Below are positions 53,001 to 64,000 of a stretch of DNA of 64,000 bases, one piece after another. Below the pieces are notes generated by a model that saw only the letters and a list, made by a program, of their open reading frames with translations, searched no databases and had not been told where the DNA came from. Made by a program: the position numbers and the translations under genes. Origin of the DNA: Streptomyces venezuelae (lineage in GTDB: Bacteria > Actinomycetota > Actinomycetes > Streptomycetales > Streptomycetaceae); the NCBI RefSeq assembly GCF_008642335.1, contig NZ_CP029191.1, forward strand, positions 6,510,001 through 6,574,000, in the 5' to 3' direction. The stretch's first letter is position 1, and each line of letters opens with the position of its first letter.

Positions 53001-56000
53001 GGGGTGTTGTTGAAGGCCAGCATGACCTGGAAGAGCGGGTGGTGGGCGAGGGACCGGGTGGGGTTGAGGGCCTCAACGAGGCCTTCGAAGGGGACGTCCT
53101 GGTGGGCGTAGGCGTTGAGGTCGGCTTCGCGGACGCGGTCGAGGAGTTCGGTGAAGGTGGGGTCGCCGGACAGGTCGGTGCGCAGGACGAGAGTGTTCAC
53201 GAAGAAGCCGACGAGGTCGTCGAGTTCTTCCTCGCCGCGCCCTGCGACCGGCGTCCCGATGGGGATGTCCGTGCCCGCGCCGAGCCGGTGCAGGAGTACG
53301 CCGAGCGCGGCCTGCAGCACCATGAACACGGTGGTCTGCCGCGACCGTGCGAGGTCCGAGAGGCCCTGGTGCAGTTCGGCGTCGATGCGTACCGGGACCA
53401 CCCCGCCCTCGGCTCCCGCCTGATCCGGGTAGGGGTGGTCGGTGGGCAGGTCGATGCGGTCGGGGAGTCCGGCCAACGCATCTGTCCAGTAGCCGAGTTG
53501 TCCGGACAAGACGCTGTCGGGGTCATCGGCTTCGCCGAGGAGTTCGTGCTGCCACCGCGTGTAGTCGGCGTACTGGACCGGCAGCGGCTCCCACACCGGT
53601 CTTTCGCCCGCGCACCGGGCGGCGTAGGCGGTGCTCAGGTCGCGGGTCAGCGGCCCCATGGACCAGCCGTCGCCGGCGATGTGATGGATCACGAGTGCGA
53701 GCACGTGCTCGTCCGCAACGTCCTCGACCGTGAACAACGCGGCACGGAGCGGCAGTTCGGATGCGAGGTCGAAGGGATGGCGCACCGCACGGTTCACGGC
53801 ACCGGCCAGTTCCGCCTCGCTCACCGTCTCGACGTCCACCACCGGCCGCGCGTCGGCGGCCGGGCGGATGTCCTGGTACGGCTGCCCGTCGACGTCCGGG
53901 AAGACGGTGCGCAGCGCCTCGTGCCGCCCGACCACGTCGCCCAGCGCGGCGAGCAAAGCCTTTGTGTCCAGGGCGCCGGAAAGTCGCAGCACGACCGGCA
54001 CGTTGTACGTCGGGCTCGGCCCGTCAAGCCGGTACAGGAACCACAGCCGGCGCTGCGCGAAGGACAGAGGCGTCCGCTCCGGACGCGCGGCGGGCGCCAG
54101 AACGGGGCGTACGGCCGAATTCGCCGGTACGTCGACCGTACGGGCGAGGGCGGCGACCGTCGGCGCCGCGAACAGGTCGCGTATCGCCAGGTCCACGCCC
54201 ATCACCGCGCGGACGCGGCCGGTGAGGCGCATGGCGAGGAGGGAGTGTCCGCCTAGGTCGAAGAAGTTGTCGTCGACGCCGATCCGGTCGAGGCCGAGGA
54301 CTTCGGTGAAGAGTCCGGCCAGGATTTCCTCGCGTGCGTCGCGCGGGGCGCGGGAGGGCGCGGATGTGCCGCTGTAGTCGGGTGCGGGCAGCGCCTTGCG
54401 GTCCAGCTTCCCGTTCGGCATGAGCGGAAGGGCGTCCAGGACCACCACGGCGGACGGGACCATGTGCTCGGGCAGACGGGCGGTGACGGCTTGCTTCACC
54501 TGGTCGACGTCCGGGCTCTGACCGGCGACGACGTAGCCGACGAGGCGGCGGTCGCCGGGGCGGTCCTCGCGGATGAGGGCAGCGGCAGCGGTGACGCCGG
54601 GGCCGGCGGACAGTGCCGCCTCGACCTCGCCGAGCTCGATGCGGAAGCCACGCAGTTTGACCTGGTCGTCGGTGCGGCCGAGGTAGCGGAGGGTGCCGTC
54701 GTCGTTCCAGGAGGCGAGGTCGCCGGTGCGGTACATGCGTGATCCGGCGGGCCCGTAAGGGTCGGCGACGAAACGTTCCGCGGTGAGGCCGGGCCGGTTC
54801 AGGTAGCCGCGTGCGACGCCCGCTCCGGCCACGTACAGCTCACCGGGCATGCCGGGCGGCACAGGACGCAGGCTCTCGTCGAGGACGTACGTGCGTACGT
54901 TGCCGACGGGGCGTCCGATCGGCGGTACCCCGGCGCCGGACAGTGGGTCGCTCAGGGTTGCACAGACGGTGGCTTCGGTGGGCCCGTACGCGTTGAACAG
55001 CTTGCGTCCTGCGGACCAGCGTTCGGCGGTGTCGGGTGGGCAGGCCTCGCCGCCCACGACGACGGTCATGGTCTCGGGGACCTGTGTCAGGTCGAGGATG
55101 CTCAGGGCGGAGGGCGGCACCATGCAGTACGTGACGCCTGCGGTGTTCACGAGGCGGGCGAGTGGGGTGCCGGGGGCGAGTTCGTGGGTGTCGGCCACGA
55201 CCAGGGCGGCGCCGGTCAGCAGGGCCAGGCTCCAGTCCCAGGTGGCGGCGTCGAAGCTGGGGGAGGCGAACTGGAGGACGCGGCTGCCGGGGCCGAGACC
55301 GAGGTGGGGTGCGGAGGACGCGACCAGGTTCACCAGGCCTTCGTGCGTGACGACGACGCCCTTGGGGGTGCCGGTCGAGCCGGAGGTGTAGATGACGTAG
55401 GCGGGATGTTCAGGGGCGGGGACGCTCGCGGCCGGATTCGTGGTGTCCAGTGCCGCCAACTCCGCCTGTAGGGAGGGCTCGTCGAGGCGTACGACTGCCG
55501 TGTCCTGTGTCCACAGGGCGGTGGTCGTCGCATCGGTCAGGACGAGCGTCGGTCGGGCGTCTTCGACCATGAAGCGGATCCGGTCCACCGGGTAGCCGGT
55601 GTCGATCGGCAGGTAGGCGGCTCCGGCCTTCCACACGGCGAGGACGGCGACGACGAGTTCCGGTGACCGGGGCAGTGCGAGCGCGACCACCTGCTCCGGG
55701 CCCACGCCCCGGTCGACCAGCAGGCGTGCGAGCCGGTCCGCCCGTGCGTCCAGCTCGGCGTACGAGTAAGCACTGCTGCCGTCGGCCGCCACCACCGCCG
55801 GGGCGTCCGGGGCTTGGGCGACCCGCGCCGCGAACATGGCGGGCGCCGTTTCCTCCGGTACCTCCACGACCGGCCCGGAAGCCCATCCGTCCAGAACGCT
55901 CCCGCGTTCGTCGGCCGAGAGCAGTTCCACCGCTCCGACCCGCTGCCCCGCGTCCTCCGCCATCGCCGTCAGGATCCGCACGAGACGGCCGAGGACGGCG

Positions 56001-59000
56001 TCCGCGTCCGAGGAGGTGTAGCTGTCGGTGCGGTGGTCGAGGCGCAGCCGCAGTTCGGGGCCGGGGACGACGACGAGGGTCAGGGGGTAGTGGGCGCCGT
56101 CGTAACCCGTGGCTCCGGTGACCCGCAGGCCACCTTCCCCGTCCCCGTCCCCGTCCCCGTCGGCGGAGTGCGCCGTGCGGGGCGACAGATAGTTCTCGAA
56201 GGCGACGACGGTGTCGAAGAGCCCGCCCACACCGCCCGAACCACCCGCCCCGGCCACCCGCTGGATCTCCGTCAGGGACACGTGCTGGTGCGGCAGCAAC
56301 GCGCCCTGCTCCTCCTGGACGCGTCCCGCCAGACCCGCCCACGTGTCCTGGGAGTCCAGTCGCACGCGGACCGGCACCGTGTTGATGAACAGGCCGATCA
56401 TGCCCTCGACGCCGGGGATCTCCGGCGAGCGTCCCGACACCACCGCGCCGAAGACCACGTCGTCCTGACCGGTCATCCGGCCGAGCAGCACCCCCCACGC
56501 GCACTGCACCAGCGTGTTGAGGGTCACGCCGGATCGGCGGGCCTGCGCCTCGAGCGCCGTCGTCGTGGCCGCGTCCAGGTGGGACACCAGCCGCTCCGAC
56601 AGGGACACGGACCCCGGGGCGGCCGAGGACGTGGCGGCCGATGCCGCGTACGTCGGTTCGGCCCCCGCCAGCGCCTCGGCCCACGCGTCGTGCGCGGCGG
56701 TCCGGTCGCGCTCCACGAGCCAGGACAGGTAGTCGCGGTAGGGCGTCGTCCTCGGCAGGGCGGAGTCGTCGCCCCCGGCCGCGTACAGCCGGTACAGGGC
56801 GAGGAGTTCGTTGATGTGGAGGCTCGACGACCAGCCGTCGGTGAGGATGTGATGCTGGGTGATGACCAGGCAGTGCCGGTCCTCGCCGAGACGCACCAGC
56901 GCGAACCGCATCAGCGGCGGCCGGGTCAGGTCGAAGCGTCGCGCCCGCTCCTCGCTGAGGAACGCGTCCAGGATTCCTTCGGCTTCGGCGGCATCGGCAC
57001 GGTCGCTGAAGTCCACGTCCTGCCACGGCAGCCGCGTGCCGTTCTCGATGATCTGGACCGGCCGGTCCAGGCCCTCGTGGTGGAACGCGGCACGCAGGTT
57101 CGGGTGGCGTTCCAGCATGCGCTGTGCCGCCGCCCGCAGGGACGCGCCGTCCACGGGGCCGTCGAGGCGGAGCGCCATCTGGACGGTGTAGACGTCGTGG
57201 GCGTCGGGTTCCGCGCCGTCGGCCAGGGCGTGGAAGAGCATGCCCTCCTGCAGCGGGGACAGCGGCCAGACGTCGGCCAGCTCCGGGTAACACTGCTCCA
57301 GGCGGGCGATCTGCTGTTGGGTGAGGTCGACGAGGTCGAGGTCGCTGGGGGTGCGACCGGCGGGCGCGGAGCCCTGGGCGTGGGCGCCGAGCGCGGCGAG
57401 AGCGGCCAGCCAGGCGTCGGCGAGCTCCTGGACACGGTGGCGCGGGAACAGCGCCTCGGGCCACTTGAAGGTCGCGCTCAGCTCGGAGCCGTCGGCGGAG
57501 TCCACGGTGACCGCGTTGATCATCAGCGGGTGCGGGGCCCGCATCCGCGGGTCGAGGCCGCCGAGCGAGGGGCTGCCGGGGACCTGCTGCCAGTCCGCGG
57601 CCGAGGTGTCGGCGCCGGGGGCCGGTACCGCGAACCGGCCGAGGTAGTTGAAGGAGACCTGCGGCTCGGCGAGCCGGGCGAGGGCGGGGGCCGTCTCCGG
57701 GTTGAGGTGGCGCAGCAGTCCGTACGCGAACCCGTTGTCGGGCACGGCCCGCAGCTGCTCCTTGACCCGCTGGAGCGCGCGGCCGACCGCGGGCCCGCCG
57801 GTCCGCAGCTCGGCGGCCGGTACGGCGCCCGGGTCGAGGCGCACCGGCGCCATGCCGGTGAACCAGCCGACCGTGCGGGTGGTGTCGGCCCCGGCGAGGT
57901 CGTCCTGGCGGCCGTGGCCCTCCAGGTCGACGAGCGTGCCCGTGTGCCGGGGGTCGTCGCGCCAGGCGGCGAGGGCGACCGCGAGCCCGGTCAGGAGCAC
58001 TTCGTTGGTCGTGGCGTGCAGGGTGGCGGGCGCGCCGGCCAGGAGCGCCCCGGTCAGCCCGGCCGGTACGGTCACGCGCAGCGAGGCCAGCGTGCCGGCG
58101 GTGCCGCGCGCGGAACGGTCCCCGCCGCCCGTGTCCCCGTCCACACCCGTTCCGAGGCGTGGTTCGGGCGCGGACAGCATCTCGGTCCACTGCGGCAGCG
58201 TCGCCGTGGTCCGCGGCTCGTGGGCCAGCTCGGTGAGCCGGTGCGCCCACTGCCGGAACGATGTGCCGACCGGCGCCAACTCGGGTGCGCGCCCCGCGAG
58301 TACGGCCGTGCCCGCGAGGGCGAGGTCGGGCAGCAGGATCCGCCAGGAGACGCCGTCGATCACCAGGTGATGGATCGTCAGCAGGAGTCGTCCCGGCTCC
58401 TCGGGTCCGTTGTCGAACCAGACGGCCTGCAGCATGACGCCGTCGTGCGGGGCGAGCCGTGCGCGTGCCTCTTCCGCGTGCCGTACGAGGAGTTCACGCC
58501 GCCGCTCGTCGTCGAGGCCGGCGGTGACCACCTGGACGAGGTGCGGCTCGACCGGCACCGTCCCGGCCGGCGGGACCACCAGCACAGGGTGCGTCTCGTC
58601 CCGCCGCACGAGCCGCGCCCGCAGCACGTCGTGGTGGTCGACGAGCGCCTGCAGCACGGCGCCGAGCCGACCGCGGTCGATGCCCGCGGGCACCTGCACG
58701 AAGACGGACTGGTTGAACTCGTCGAAGGGGTGGCCGGGTTCGAGGAGCCAGTGCATGACGGGCGTCAGCGGCACCTCGCCCACTCCGGCACGATCGGAGC
58801 GATCGGCGCGATCGGCGTGGGCGTTGCCCGTGCCGGGCCCGCCGTTCCCCTCGACCGGCCGCGCCCTGCGGGCCAGCGCCCCGGGCGTCTGGTCCTTGAA
58901 GACGTCGCGCGGGGTGAGGTCGAGGCCGCGTTCGCGGGCGCGGGTGACCAGGACGATGGAGCTGATGCTGTCGCCGCCGAGGGCGAAGAAGCCGTCGTCG

Positions 59001-62000
59001 ACGCCGACCTGGTCGGCGTCGAGCCCGAGGACGTCGGCGAAGAGTGCGGCGATGGTCCGTTCCCGCTCGGTGCCGGGGGCTCGGGCGGGGGTGGCGCGGG
59101 CGTAGTCGGGCACGGGCAGCGCCCGGTGGTCCAGCTTTCCGTGCGCGCTCAGGGGCAGCGTGTCCATGAGCACCAGGGCCGTCGGCACCATGTACTCGGG
59201 CAGCCGCGCGCCCACGGCCTTCTTCACCCGCTCGACGTCGACATCGGCCCCGTCGTCGGCCACGAGGTAGCCGACCAGACGGCGGTCGCCCGGCCGGTCC
59301 TCCCGGATGACGGCGGCGGCGGCCCGGACACCGTGGCAGGCGGTCAACGCGGCGTCGATCTCGCCCAGTTCGATGCGGAAGCCGCGCAGTTTCACCTGGT
59401 CGTCCGCGCGGCCCAGGAACTGCAGCGTGCCGTCGCGGTTCCACCGCACGAGGTCCCCGGTGCGGTACATGCGCGACCCGGCGGGCCCGTACGGATCCGC
59501 GACGAACCGTTCCGCGGTCATGCCCGGCCGGTCCAGGTAGCCGCGCGCGACCCCGGCCCCTGCCACGTACAGCTCACCGGGCACACCGGGCGGCACGGGG
59601 GACAGGCCCCCGTCCAGGACGTACGTCCGTACGTTCGCGATCGGCCGGCCGATCGGCGGCACCACCGCGCCCGACAGCGCCTCGCTCAGCGTCGCGCAGA
59701 CCGTGATCTCCGTCGGCCCGTACGCGTTGAACATCTTGCGGCCCGCGGACCAGCGCTCCACGATCTCGGGACCGCAGGCCTCACCGCCGACGATCAGCGT
59801 CAGCGAGCCCGGCAGCGTCTTCTCGGAGAGCACCCGCAGCACCGACGGCACCAGCGTGCAGTGCGTGATCTCCTCGGTGCGCAGCAGCTCGATGAGGTCG
59901 GGTCCCGGCGTGAGCCGGTCCGCGTCGGCGAGCATAAGCGTGCCGCCCGTGAGCAGCGCCGTGAAGAACTCGGACGCGGCGGCGTCGAAGCTCGGCGACA
60001 GGAACTGCAGCACCCGCGAGCCGACACCGATGCCCCACTGCTCGGCCTGCGCGAGCGCGAAGTTGGCGAGTCCCCGGTGCGGCACGGTCACACCCTTGGG
60101 GGTGCCGGACGACCCGGAGGTGTAGATGACGTACGCCGGGTGGGCGACGTCCAGGGCGCACACGCGGTCGGCGTCGGTGAGGTCGGACGCGTCCAGGCCC
60201 GCCAGGTGCTCCCGCACCGCGGGGTCGTCGAGGACGACGACGTCCGTGCCGTCCTGCTCCGACAGGAGGCCGCGGGCACCGGCATGGGCCAGGACGAGGC
60301 CAGGGCGGGCGTCCCGCAGCATGAAGCGGATGCGGTCGACCGGGTAGGTGGTGTCCAGCGGCAGATAGGCGGCGCCCGCCTTCAGCACCGCGAGGAGGGC
60401 GGTGATCAGCTCGGGGGAGCGGGGGATCGCCAGGGCCACGATGTCCTCGGGGCCCACACCCCGCTCGACGAGGAGCCGCGCCAACCGGTTGGCGCGGGCG
60501 TTGAGGTCCGCGTACGACACGGGGACGCCGTCGGCGACGAGCGCGCTCACCTCGGGCACGGCCAGCGCACGCTCCTGGAACAGCTCGGCGGCCGTACCGG
60601 CGAGCTCCGGCGTGGCCGTGTCGTTCCACTCCCCGAGCACCCGGCGCCGCTCGTCGTCCGACAGCACGTCGAACGACGACACGCGCCGCTCCGGTGCGGC
60701 GACACAGCTCTCAAGCACGCGGACGAGCCGCCCGGCGAGGGCGGTGACCGTGGCGTGGTCGAACAGGTCGGTGCGGTACGAGATCACACCGCTGATCCCG
60801 TCGGCGGCCCCGTCGCCGTCGTGTTGCTCGGCGAAGCTGACGGACAACTCCATCCGGGCGGACTGGAGACGCACGGCCTGCGGGGACGCCTCGATCCCGC
60901 CGAACTCCACCGCCGCGCGCGGGGTGTTGTTGAAGGCCAGCATGACCTGGAAGAGCGGGTGGTGGGCGAGGGACCGGGTGGGGTTGAGGGCCTCCACCAG
61001 GCTTTCGAAGGGGACGTCCTGGTGGGCGTAGGCGTCGAGGTCGGTCTCGCGGACGCGGTCGAGGAGTTCGGTGAAGGTCGGGTCGCCGGACAGGTCGGTG
61101 CGCAGCACCAACGTGTTCACGAAGAAGCCGACCAGGTCGTCGAGCTCCTCCTCGCCGCGCCCCGCGACGGGCGTCCCGATGGGGATGTCCGTGCCCGCGC
61201 CGAGCCGGTGCAGGAGTACGCCGAGCGCGGCCTGCAGCACCATGAACACGGTGGTCTGCCGCGACCGCGCCAGCTCGACCAGGTCCTGGTGCAGTCCGGC
61301 GTCGATGCGCACCGGGACCGCACCGCCCTCGGCCCCCGCCTGTTCCGGGTAGGGGTGGTCGGTGGGCAGCTCGATGCGCTCGGGCAGCCCGGCCAGCGCG
61401 CCCTTCCAGTGGTTCAGCTGAGCGGACAGCAGACTGTCGGGGTCGTCGGCCTCGCCGAGGAGCTCGTGCTGCCACAGCGTGTAGTCGGCGTACTGGACCG
61501 GCAGCGGCTCCCACGACGGCGCGCCCCCGGTGCGACGGGCCGCGTAGGCGGTGCTCAGGTCGCGGATCAGCGGCCCCATCGACCAGCCGTCACCGGCGAT
61601 GTGGTGGATCACGAGGGCGAGCACATGCTCGTCCACGGCGTCCTCGACCGTGAACAGCGAGGCGCGCAAGGGCAGTTCGGTCGCCAGGTCGAACGCGTAC
61701 CGCAGCGCGGCGTCCATCGCGCCGGTCAGCTCCGTCTCGGCGACCGACGCGACGTCGAGGACCGGCCGCGCCTCGTCGGCCGGGCGGATGTCCTGGTACG
61801 GCCGGCCGTCGACGTCCGGGAAGACCGTGCGCAGCGCTTCGTGCCGCGCCACCACGTCGTGCAGCGCGGCACGCAGCGCGTCGACGTCCAGTGCGCCGGA
61901 CAGGCGCAGCACCACCGGCACGTTGTAGGTCGCACTCGGACCCTCGTACCGGTACAGGAACCACAACCGACGCTGCGCATACGACAACGGCACCATGTGT

Positions 62001-62017
62001 TCTTGCGTTCCCCTCAT
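50066..62017 (-). CDS. Three-module NRPS: C-A-T-E-C-A-T-C-A-T-TE
   Basis: The 3983-residue synthetase has C1 (HHIAGDGWS about 138), A1 ([11 protein letters not shown] about 632), T1 (Ser1017, GGDS), E ([10 protein letters not shown] about 1215), C2 (HHILTDG about 1722), A2 (about 2208), T2 (Ser2592), C3 (about 2778), A3 (about 3264), T3 (Ser3668) and a type I thioesterase with Ser3797 in GWSFGG. Manual codes are A1 DASSIGAVCK (near tyrosine/beta-hydroxytyrosine codes), A2 DAWSVGAVCK (near phenylalanine-type codes) and A3 DILSLGVIWK (near glycine-type DILQLGLIWK). C1 expects an upstream donor, which the partial NRPS at the right edge can supply. ATG 62017 has a weak ribosome site; ATG 61996 is an alternative. 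Confidence 0.96.
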   Translation of the reverse strand: MRGTQEHMVPLSYAQRRLWFLYRYEGPSATYNVPVVLRLSGALDVDALRAALHDVVARHEALRTVFPDVDGRPYQDIRPADEARPVLDVASVAETELTGAMDAALRYAFDLATELPLRASLFTVEDAVDEHVLALVIHHIAGDGWSMGPLIRDLSTAYAARRTGGAPSWEPLPVQYADYTLWQHELLGEADDPDSLLSAQLNHWKGALAGLPERIELPTDHPYPEQAGAEGGAVPVRIDAGLHQDLVELARSRQTTVFMVLQAALGVLLHRLGAGTDIPIGTPVAGRGEEELDDLVGFFVNTLVLRTDLSGDPTFTELLDRVRETDLDAYAHQDVPFESLVEALNPTRSLAHHPLFQVMLAFNNTPRAAVEFGGIEASPQAVRLQSARMELSVSFAEQHDGDGAADGISGVISYRTDLFDHATVTALAGRLVRVLESCVAAPERRVSSFDVLSDDERRRVLGEWNDTATPELAGTAAELFQERALAVPEVSALVADGVPVSYADLNARANRLARLLVERGVGPEDIVALAIPRSPELITALLAVLKAGAAYLPLDTTYPVDRIRFMLRDARPGLVLAHAGARGLLSEQDGTDVVVLDDPAVREHLAGLDASDLTDADRVCALDVAHPAYVIYTSGSSGTPKGVTVPHRGLANFALAQAEQWGIGVGSRVLQFLSPSFDAAASEFFTALLTGGTLMLADADRLTPGPDLIELLRTEEITHCTLVPSVLRVLSEKTLPGSLTLIVGGEACGPEIVERWSAGRKMFNAYGPTEITVCATLSEALSGAVVPPIGRPIANVRTYVLDGGLSPVPPGVPGELYVAGAGVARGYLDRPGMTAERFVADPYGPAGSRMYRTGDLVRWNRDGTLQFLGRADDQVKLRGFRIELGEIDAALTACHGVRAAAAVIREDRPGDRRLVGYLVADDGADVDVERVKKAVGARLPEYMVPTALVLMDTLPLSAHGKLDHRALPVPDYARATPARAPGTERERTIAALFADVLGLDADQVGVDDGFFALGGDSISSIVLVTRARERGLDLTPRDVFKDQTPGALARRARPVEGNGGPGTGNAHADRADRSDRAGVGEVPLTPVMHWLLEPGHPFDEFNQSVFVQVPAGIDRGRLGAVLQALVDHHDVLRARLVRRDETHPVLVVPPAGTVPVEPHLVQVVTAGLDDERRRELLVRHAEEARARLAPHDGVMLQAVWFDNGPEEPGRLLLTIHHLVIDGVSWRILLPDLALAGTAVLAGRAPELAPVGTSFRQWAHRLTELAHEPRTTATLPQWTEMLSAPEPRLGTGVDGDTGGGDRSARGTAGTLASLRVTVPAGLTGALLAGAPATLHATTNEVLLTGLAVALAAWRDDPRHTGTLVDLEGHGRQDDLAGADTTRTVGWFTGMAPVRLDPGAVPAAELRTGGPAVGRALQRVKEQLRAVPDNGFAYGLLRHLNPETAPALARLAEPQVSFNYLGRFAVPAPGADTSAADWQQVPGSPSLGGLDPRMRAPHPLMINAVTVDSADGSELSATFKWPEALFPRHRVQELADAWLAALAALGAHAQGSAPAGRTPSDLDLVDLTQQQIARLEQCYPELADVWPLSPLQEGMLFHALADGAEPDAHDVYTVQMALRLDGPVDGASLRAAAQRMLERHPNLRAAFHHEGLDRPVQIIENGTRLPWQDVDFSDRADAAEAEGILDAFLSEERARRFDLTRPPLMRFALVRLGEDRHCLVITQHHILTDGWSSSLHINELLALYRLYAAGGDDSALPRTTPYRDYLSWLVERDRTAAHDAWAEALAGAEPTYAASAATSSAAPGSVSLSERLVSHLDAATTTALEAQARRSGVTLNTLVQCAWGVLLGRMTGQDDVVFGAVVSGRSPEIPGVEGMIGLFINTVPVRVRLDSQDTWAGLAGRVQEEQGALLPHQHVSLTEIQRVAGAGGSGGVGGLFDTVVAFENYLSPRTAHSADGDGDGDGEGGLRVTGATGYDGAHYPLTLVVVPGPELRLRLDHRTDSYTSSDADAVLGRLVRILTAMAEDAGQRVGAVELLSADERGSVLDGWASGPVVEVPEETAPAMFAARVAQAPDAPAVVAADGSSAYSYAELDARADRLARLLVDRGVGPEQVVALALPRSPELVVAVLAVWKAGAAYLPIDTGYPVDRIRFMVEDARPTLVLTDATTTALWTQDTAVVRLDEPSLQAELAALDTTNPAASVPAPEHPAYVIYTSGSTGTPKGVVVTHEGLVNLVASSAPHLGLGPGSRVLQFASPSFDAATWDWSLALLTGAALVVADTHELAPGTPLARLVNTAGVTYCMVPPSALSILDLTQVPETMTVVVGGEACPPDTAERWSAGRKLFNAYGPTEATVCATLSDPLSGAGVPPIGRPVGNVRTYVLDESLRPVPPGMPGELYVAGAGVARGYLNRPGLTAERFVADPYGPAGSRMYRTGDLASWNDDGTLRYLGRTDDQVKLRGFRIELGEVEAALSAGPGVTAAAALIREDRPGDRRLVGYVVAGQSPDVDQVKQAVTARLPEHMVPSAVVVLDALPLMPNGKLDRKALPAPDYSGTSAPSRAPRDAREEILAGLFTEVLGLDRIGVDDNFFDLGGHSLLAMRLTGRVRAVMGVDLAIRDLFAAPTVAALARTVDVPANSAVRPVLAPAARPERTPLSFAQRRLWFLYRLDGPSPTYNVPVVLRLSGALDTKALLAALGDVVGRHEALRTVFPDVDGQPYQDIRPAADARPVVDVETVSEAELAGAVNRAVRHPFDLASELPLRAALFTVEDVADEHVLALVIHHIAGDGWSMGPLTRDLSTAYAARCAGERPVWEPLPVQYADYTRWQHELLGEADDPDSVLSGQLGYWTDALAGLPDRIDLPTDHPYPDQAGAEGGVVPVRIDAELHQGLSDLARSRQTTVFMVLQAALGVLLHRLGAGTDIPIGTPVAGRGEEELDDLVGFFVNTLVLRTDLSGDPTFTELLDRVREADLNAYAHQDVPFEGLVEALNPTRSLAHHPLFQVMLAFNNTPRADLKFGGLDASVRPADFHAARTDLALSLAERHGEDGSPDGILGSLTYRTDLFEQRTTAALVERLLRVLRTVVADPGRGVATVDVLTEDERHRVLEEWNDTVTTVPAATVPELFQARAAAMPDAVALVAHGTHLTYGELNARANRLAHLLAEHGVGPEHIVGLTLPRSPELVIALLAVLKAGAAYLPIDTAYPADRIRHMIRDARPTLVLTEASTTGLWPEGTPTVLLDDPALQERTASLDPGDPATAPDPAHPAYVIYTSGSTGTPKGVTVPHRGLANFMDDMRGRVGGREGDRFLSVTTVAFDIAGLEIYLPLLCGAGVVLPDATVAGDPSAMVRLIADAEVTVVQATPSLWRELAAAPGASDLDLRRVLVGGEAVPAALAETLRGLGRAVTNVYGPTETTIWSTAAELSGGGGGRGDEGGDGGGTAPSIGRPISNTRVYVLDASLRPVPPGVAGELYIAGAGLARGYLNRPGLTAGRFVADPHGPAGTRMYRTGDLAAWNHDGTLRYLGRTDDQVKLRGHRIELGEVEAALTADPAVVAAAVVIREDRPGDHRLAGYVVPEDGTPFDADGLQDRLRRALPAYMVPTALVPLDALPLTPNGKLDRKALPAPDHTGDTAAPGRAPATPHERIIAGLFAEVLGVDVGRIGGDTSFFALGGHSLLAMRLIGRIRAALGAQLRPRDFFEAPTVAGLAERVHGAERAQGDVLLPLHVEGDRAPVFCVHPAGGHSWGYYHLKDHLPPGHPLYGLQARTLLQGAEPPATLAAMAADYVEQLRSVRPGGPYHLVGWSFGGLVAFEMATQLQEQGEEVALLALLDAFPAAAKDGDEPVPADEDSMLRMIAANAGYDPAAITTVGADEPLTPAALSAFFRQVGAVMANLTADDLRTFAHTLRHNAGIGAAFTPGTYRGDLLVLTAGLGRDGAPTVPGKGRDAWTPHVTGRVDEHHVPCSHDDMLLPDVLKPVGEILSRALQNHTP
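53001..53340 (-). repeat. Near-identical block in C3, copy of 60921-61260
   Basis: This block inside the C3 domain differs from 60921-61260 in C1 at 16 of 340 positions by direct line comparison, at an exact offset of 7,920 bp and without indels. The last 60 bp are identical. It marks recent duplication or gene conversion between the two condensation domains. Confidence 0.9.
60921..61260 (-). repeat. Near-identical block in C1, copy of 53001-53340
   Basis: Partner copy of the C3 block, about 95 percent identical, within the C1 domain of the same synthetase. The flanking domain sequence is clearly more diverged. Confidence 0.9.
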
Positions 62018-62050
62018 GTCATGACAGCGGCTCGGGTCGTCGGGTTCGGG

Positions 62051-62992
62051 TCACCCGGACATGGCCACCAGGACGCGGCGCGGTCCGGTGTACGGGCGGC
62101 GGCCGTGCGCGACGGCCACGTTGTCGATCAGCAGCAGGTCGCCGTCGTACCAGTCGACGTCCACGGCGGCGTCGAGACCGTTGTCCCGCACGTGCGCCAC
62201 GTACGCGTCGGGGATGGGGCTGCCGTCGGCGAACGTCACCGACTGCGGCAGCTCGTCCTCCGGCATCAGCTCGGAGAGCATCATCGCGGTGTCGGCGTCG
62301 AGACCGGCGAGGTGCCACTGGTCGAACTGGTTGAACCAGACCTCGTCGCCCGTCACCGGATGCCGCACGGTGGCCGGGCGCACCTGTGTGACGCGGAGAC
62401 CGCCGTCCGCCTTCCACTCCCAGGACACGTCGGCGTCGGCGAGGTGCGCCTCCACCTCGTCCTTGTCGGACGTCTCGAACGTGTCCTGCCAGCTCTTGCC
62501 GAAGCCCGCCCCGCTCTGCAGGTTCTGCGTGTAGCGGATGCCCTTGCTGAAGGCCGCCCTGACCTCCTCGTCGAGGGAGCCGAGCCACACGGTGCCGTCG
62601 ACGATGGGCGTCGCGCCGCCGGTCGCCGGCTGCCGCTCGCAGTAGAAGGCGAGCCGGGACGGCCACTTGCGGGCGTAGGACAGCTCGTTGTGCATGGAGA
62701 TGGTGAACTCGGACGGGTACTCGGTCGAGGTGTAGACGTTGCTGCCGACCTTCGTGCGGGGCGAGTTGCCGTGCACGTAGGCGAGGCGGTTGGGCAGGAG
62801 CAGGTCGAGCGCCGAGTCGACCTGCTCCTTGGACGTGCCGAAGCCGCGGTAGACCAGGGCCTTCTTCGCGAGGAGCAGGTCGGCCGTCCGCGCGGTGTCG
62901 CTGATCGCCGCCAGCAGACCTTCGTGGTCCGCGGGCACCCCCGCCGTCTCCGGCGTCACCACGTGGGGCGTCCAGTCGCTCGACTTGCTCAC
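62051..62992 (-). CDS. TauD/TfdA-family Fe(II)/2-oxoglutarate dioxygenase, SyrP-like
   Basis: The 313-residue protein has the TauD fold with an iron-binding HxE (ISMHNELSYARKWP) rather than HxD, and the distal His in DNVAVAHGRRPYTGPRR, where the Arg binds 2-oxoglutarate. The HNE variant with a following SY/KWP stretch is typical for SyrP-like amino acid hydroxylases in NRPS clusters. GTG 62992 follows GAGGAG by 7 nt. It lies between two NRPS genes, 33 bp before the large one, so beta-hydroxylation of a peptide-bound or free residue is the likely job. Confidence 0.9.
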   Translation of the reverse strand: MSKSSDWTPHVVTPETAGVPADHEGLLAAISDTARTADLLLAKKALVYRGFGTSKEQVDSALDLLLPNRLAYVHGNSPRTKVGSNVYTSTEYPSEFTISMHNELSYARKWPSRLAFYCERQPATGGATPIVDGTVWLGSLDEEVRAAFSKGIRYTQNLQSGAGFGKSWQDTFETSDKDEVEAHLADADVSWEWKADGGLRVTQVRPATVRHPVTGDEVWFNQFDQWHLAGLDADTAMMLSELMPEDELPQSVTFADGSPIPDAYVAHVRDNGLDAAVDVDWYDGDLLLIDNVAVAHGRRPYTGPRRVLVAMSG

Positions 62993-63057
62993 GTCACTTC
63001 TCCTCTGATCCCTCGGGCTGCTTCTGTGGTCGGTCGTCTGCTCTGCGGGCGCGGGGC

Positions 63058-64000
63058 TCACGTCGTCCCGCGCGGCCGCGGCCGCAGCTTGGGCCTCGGC
63101 CTCGCCGCGGGCGCGCCCGGAGCGCCGAGGCTCCCGGCCAGCTCCGCCGGCGTCGGTCTGGTGAAGACCGTCCGCAGGTCGACCTCCGCGCCGAGGACGG
63201 TGCGGATGCGGCCGATGAGGCGCGTGGCGAGCAGGGAGTGCCCGCCGAGGTCGAAGAAGTTGTCGTCGACGCCGACCGGCTTCTCCAACCCCAGGACCTC
63301 GGAGAACAGCGCGACGAGCGCCTCTTCCCGGCTGTCGCGCGGGGGCCGGGAGGGGGCGGTGGCGGTGACGCTGGTGTGGTCGGGCGCCGGGAGCGCCTTG
63401 CGGTCCAGCTTCCCGTTGGGCGTCAACGGCAGGGCGTCGAGGGGGACGAGGGCGCCGGGCACCATGTGCTCGGGGAGGGCGCGGCGCAGCCGGTCCTGGA
63501 TGCCGGGCCGGTCGAGCGGTGTCCCGTCCTCCGCCACGACGTAGCCCACCAGACGGTGGTCGCCCGGCCGGTCCTCCCGGATCACGACGGCCGCGGCTGC
63601 GACCGAGGGACAGCCGGTCAACACGGCGGCGACCTCGCCGAGTTCGATGCGGAAGCCGCGCAGCTTCACCTGGTCGTCGGTGCGTCCGAGGTAGCGCAGC
63701 GTGCCGTCGTTGTTCCAGGCCACCAGGTCACCGGTGCGGTACATGCGTGTCCCGGCCGACCCGTAGGGATCGGCGACGAACCGCTCCGCCGTGAGTCCGG
63801 GCCGGTTCAGGTAGCCCCGCGCGAGTCCCGCCCCCGCGAGGTACAGCTCGCCCGCGACACCCGGCGCGACCGGGCGCAGCGCGGCGTCCAGGACGTACAC
63901 CCGCGTGTTCGCGATCGGGCGCCCGATCGGCGGCGCGACCTCGGAGTCACCGTCGGCGGCACACGGGTGGTACGTGACGTCGACCGTCGCCTCCGTCGGC
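63058..64000 (-). CDS. NRPS, C-terminal A-PCP fragment (5' part outside the window)
   Basis: The last 313 residues of an NRPS are visible: the second half of an A domain ([31 protein letters not shown]) and a PCP with Ser in [11 protein letters not shown], then a Pro/Arg-rich tail and stop. It ends without TE or docking domain that I recognise. At the window edge the A domain reads [13 protein letters not shown]; Val-Asp at the 330/331 specificity positions is as in serine-activating domains such as EntF. It likely passes its chain to C1 of the next synthetase. Confidence 0.95.
   Translation of the reverse strand, partial: PTEATVDVTYHPCAADGDSEVAPPIGRPIANTRVYVLDAALRPVAPGVAGELYLAGAGLARGYLNRPGLTAERFVADPYGSAGTRMYRTGDLVAWNNDGTLRYLGRTDDQVKLRGFRIELGEVAAVLTGCPSVAAAAVVIREDRPGDHRLVGYVVAEDGTPLDRPGIQDRLRRALPEHMVPGALVPLDALPLTPNGKLDRKALPAPDHTSVTATAPSRPPRDSREEALVALFSEVLGLEKPVGVDDNFFDLGGHSLLATRLIGRIRTVLGAEVDLRTVFTRPTPAELAGSLGAPGAPAARPRPKLRPRPRGTT

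Noticed and set aside
53498-53511. TTGTCCGGACAA palindrome matching the motif upstream of GT39 and the WD40 ATPase
   Set aside because: It lies inside conserved coding sequence of the C3 domain and is most likely chance.
55814-63544. A 2576-codon plus-strand open frame and other long frames opposite the NRPS genes
   Set aside because: They are antisense shadows of GC-rich NRPS coding sequence; translations are repetitive in step with the NRPS modules.

Overview
The window is high-GC actinomycete chromosome, almost certainly Streptomyces. Supporting signs are the GC-rich third codon positions, frequent GTG starts, start/stop overlaps, a DmdR/IdeR-type iron box, STAND ATPases with N-terminal HTH domains, a MEDS/HATPase regulator, and an MbtH/NRPS locus. 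There are no rRNA genes, CRISPR arrays, transposases or integrases. All functional calls come from reading the translations; no database search was run.

Layout. 1-1065: a PLP-dependent group II decarboxylase cut by the left edge, followed by about 750 bp of non-coding DNA. 1.8-4.4 kb: an ArnT-like (GT39) membrane glycosyltransferase with a 36-bp-repeat low-complexity insert. 4.5-12.9 kb: two large, divergent STAND-type P-loop ATPases, one with 14 WD40 blades and one with helical repeats, with a small ORF between them. 12.9-21.8 kb: a hydroxyacid dehydrogenase, an iron-box-controlled Fhu-type siderophore importer (ATPase, lipoprotein, fused permease), a SulP transporter, an exported agmatine deiminase divergent from a TetR regulator across a palindromic operator, and a STAS protein. 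21.9-25 kb: VanZ, DUF2267, YihY, a tRNA(Gly)-like cloverleaf beside a long perfect hairpin, and DUF72. 25.1-29.2 kb: four translationally coupled glycosyltransferases. 29.2-30.9 kb: a split LigD (3'-phosphoesterase plus ligase). 31-34 kb: a MEDS anti-sigma-type regulator and an APC/KimA-like permease with a structured leader. 34.1-37.6 kb: a three-gene polysaccharide operon (small membrane protein, pseudo-deacetylase/processive GT2, LCP ligase) convergent with a PAP2 enzyme. 39-40 kb: PRC-barrel protein, small membrane protein, and a cysteine-free Rrf2 regulator.

40.5-44.7 kb is a sulfate-activation operon: an FAD oxidoreductase fused to APS kinase, then CysD and CysN. It is divergent from the Rrf2 gene and has a candidate operator between them. 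It would make PAPS, but no reductase or sulfotransferase is visible.

44.7-64 kb is one leftward nonribosomal peptide cluster that runs off the right edge. It contains a terminal A-PCP fragment whose visible A-domain residues look serine-like, an HxE-type TauD/SyrP-like hydroxylase, a 3983-residue C-A-T-E-C-A-T-C-A-T-TE synthetase, MbtH, a cytochrome P450 fused to A-PCP, a coupled alpha/beta hydrolase, and an O-methyltransferase-family protein. The P450-A-PCP plus hydrolase set resembles stand-alone beta-hydroxylation machinery (NovH/NovI, NikP1/NikQ/NikP2), here with the P450 fused in. This cluster, with the adjacent fused sulfate-activation operon, is the most unusual part of the window.
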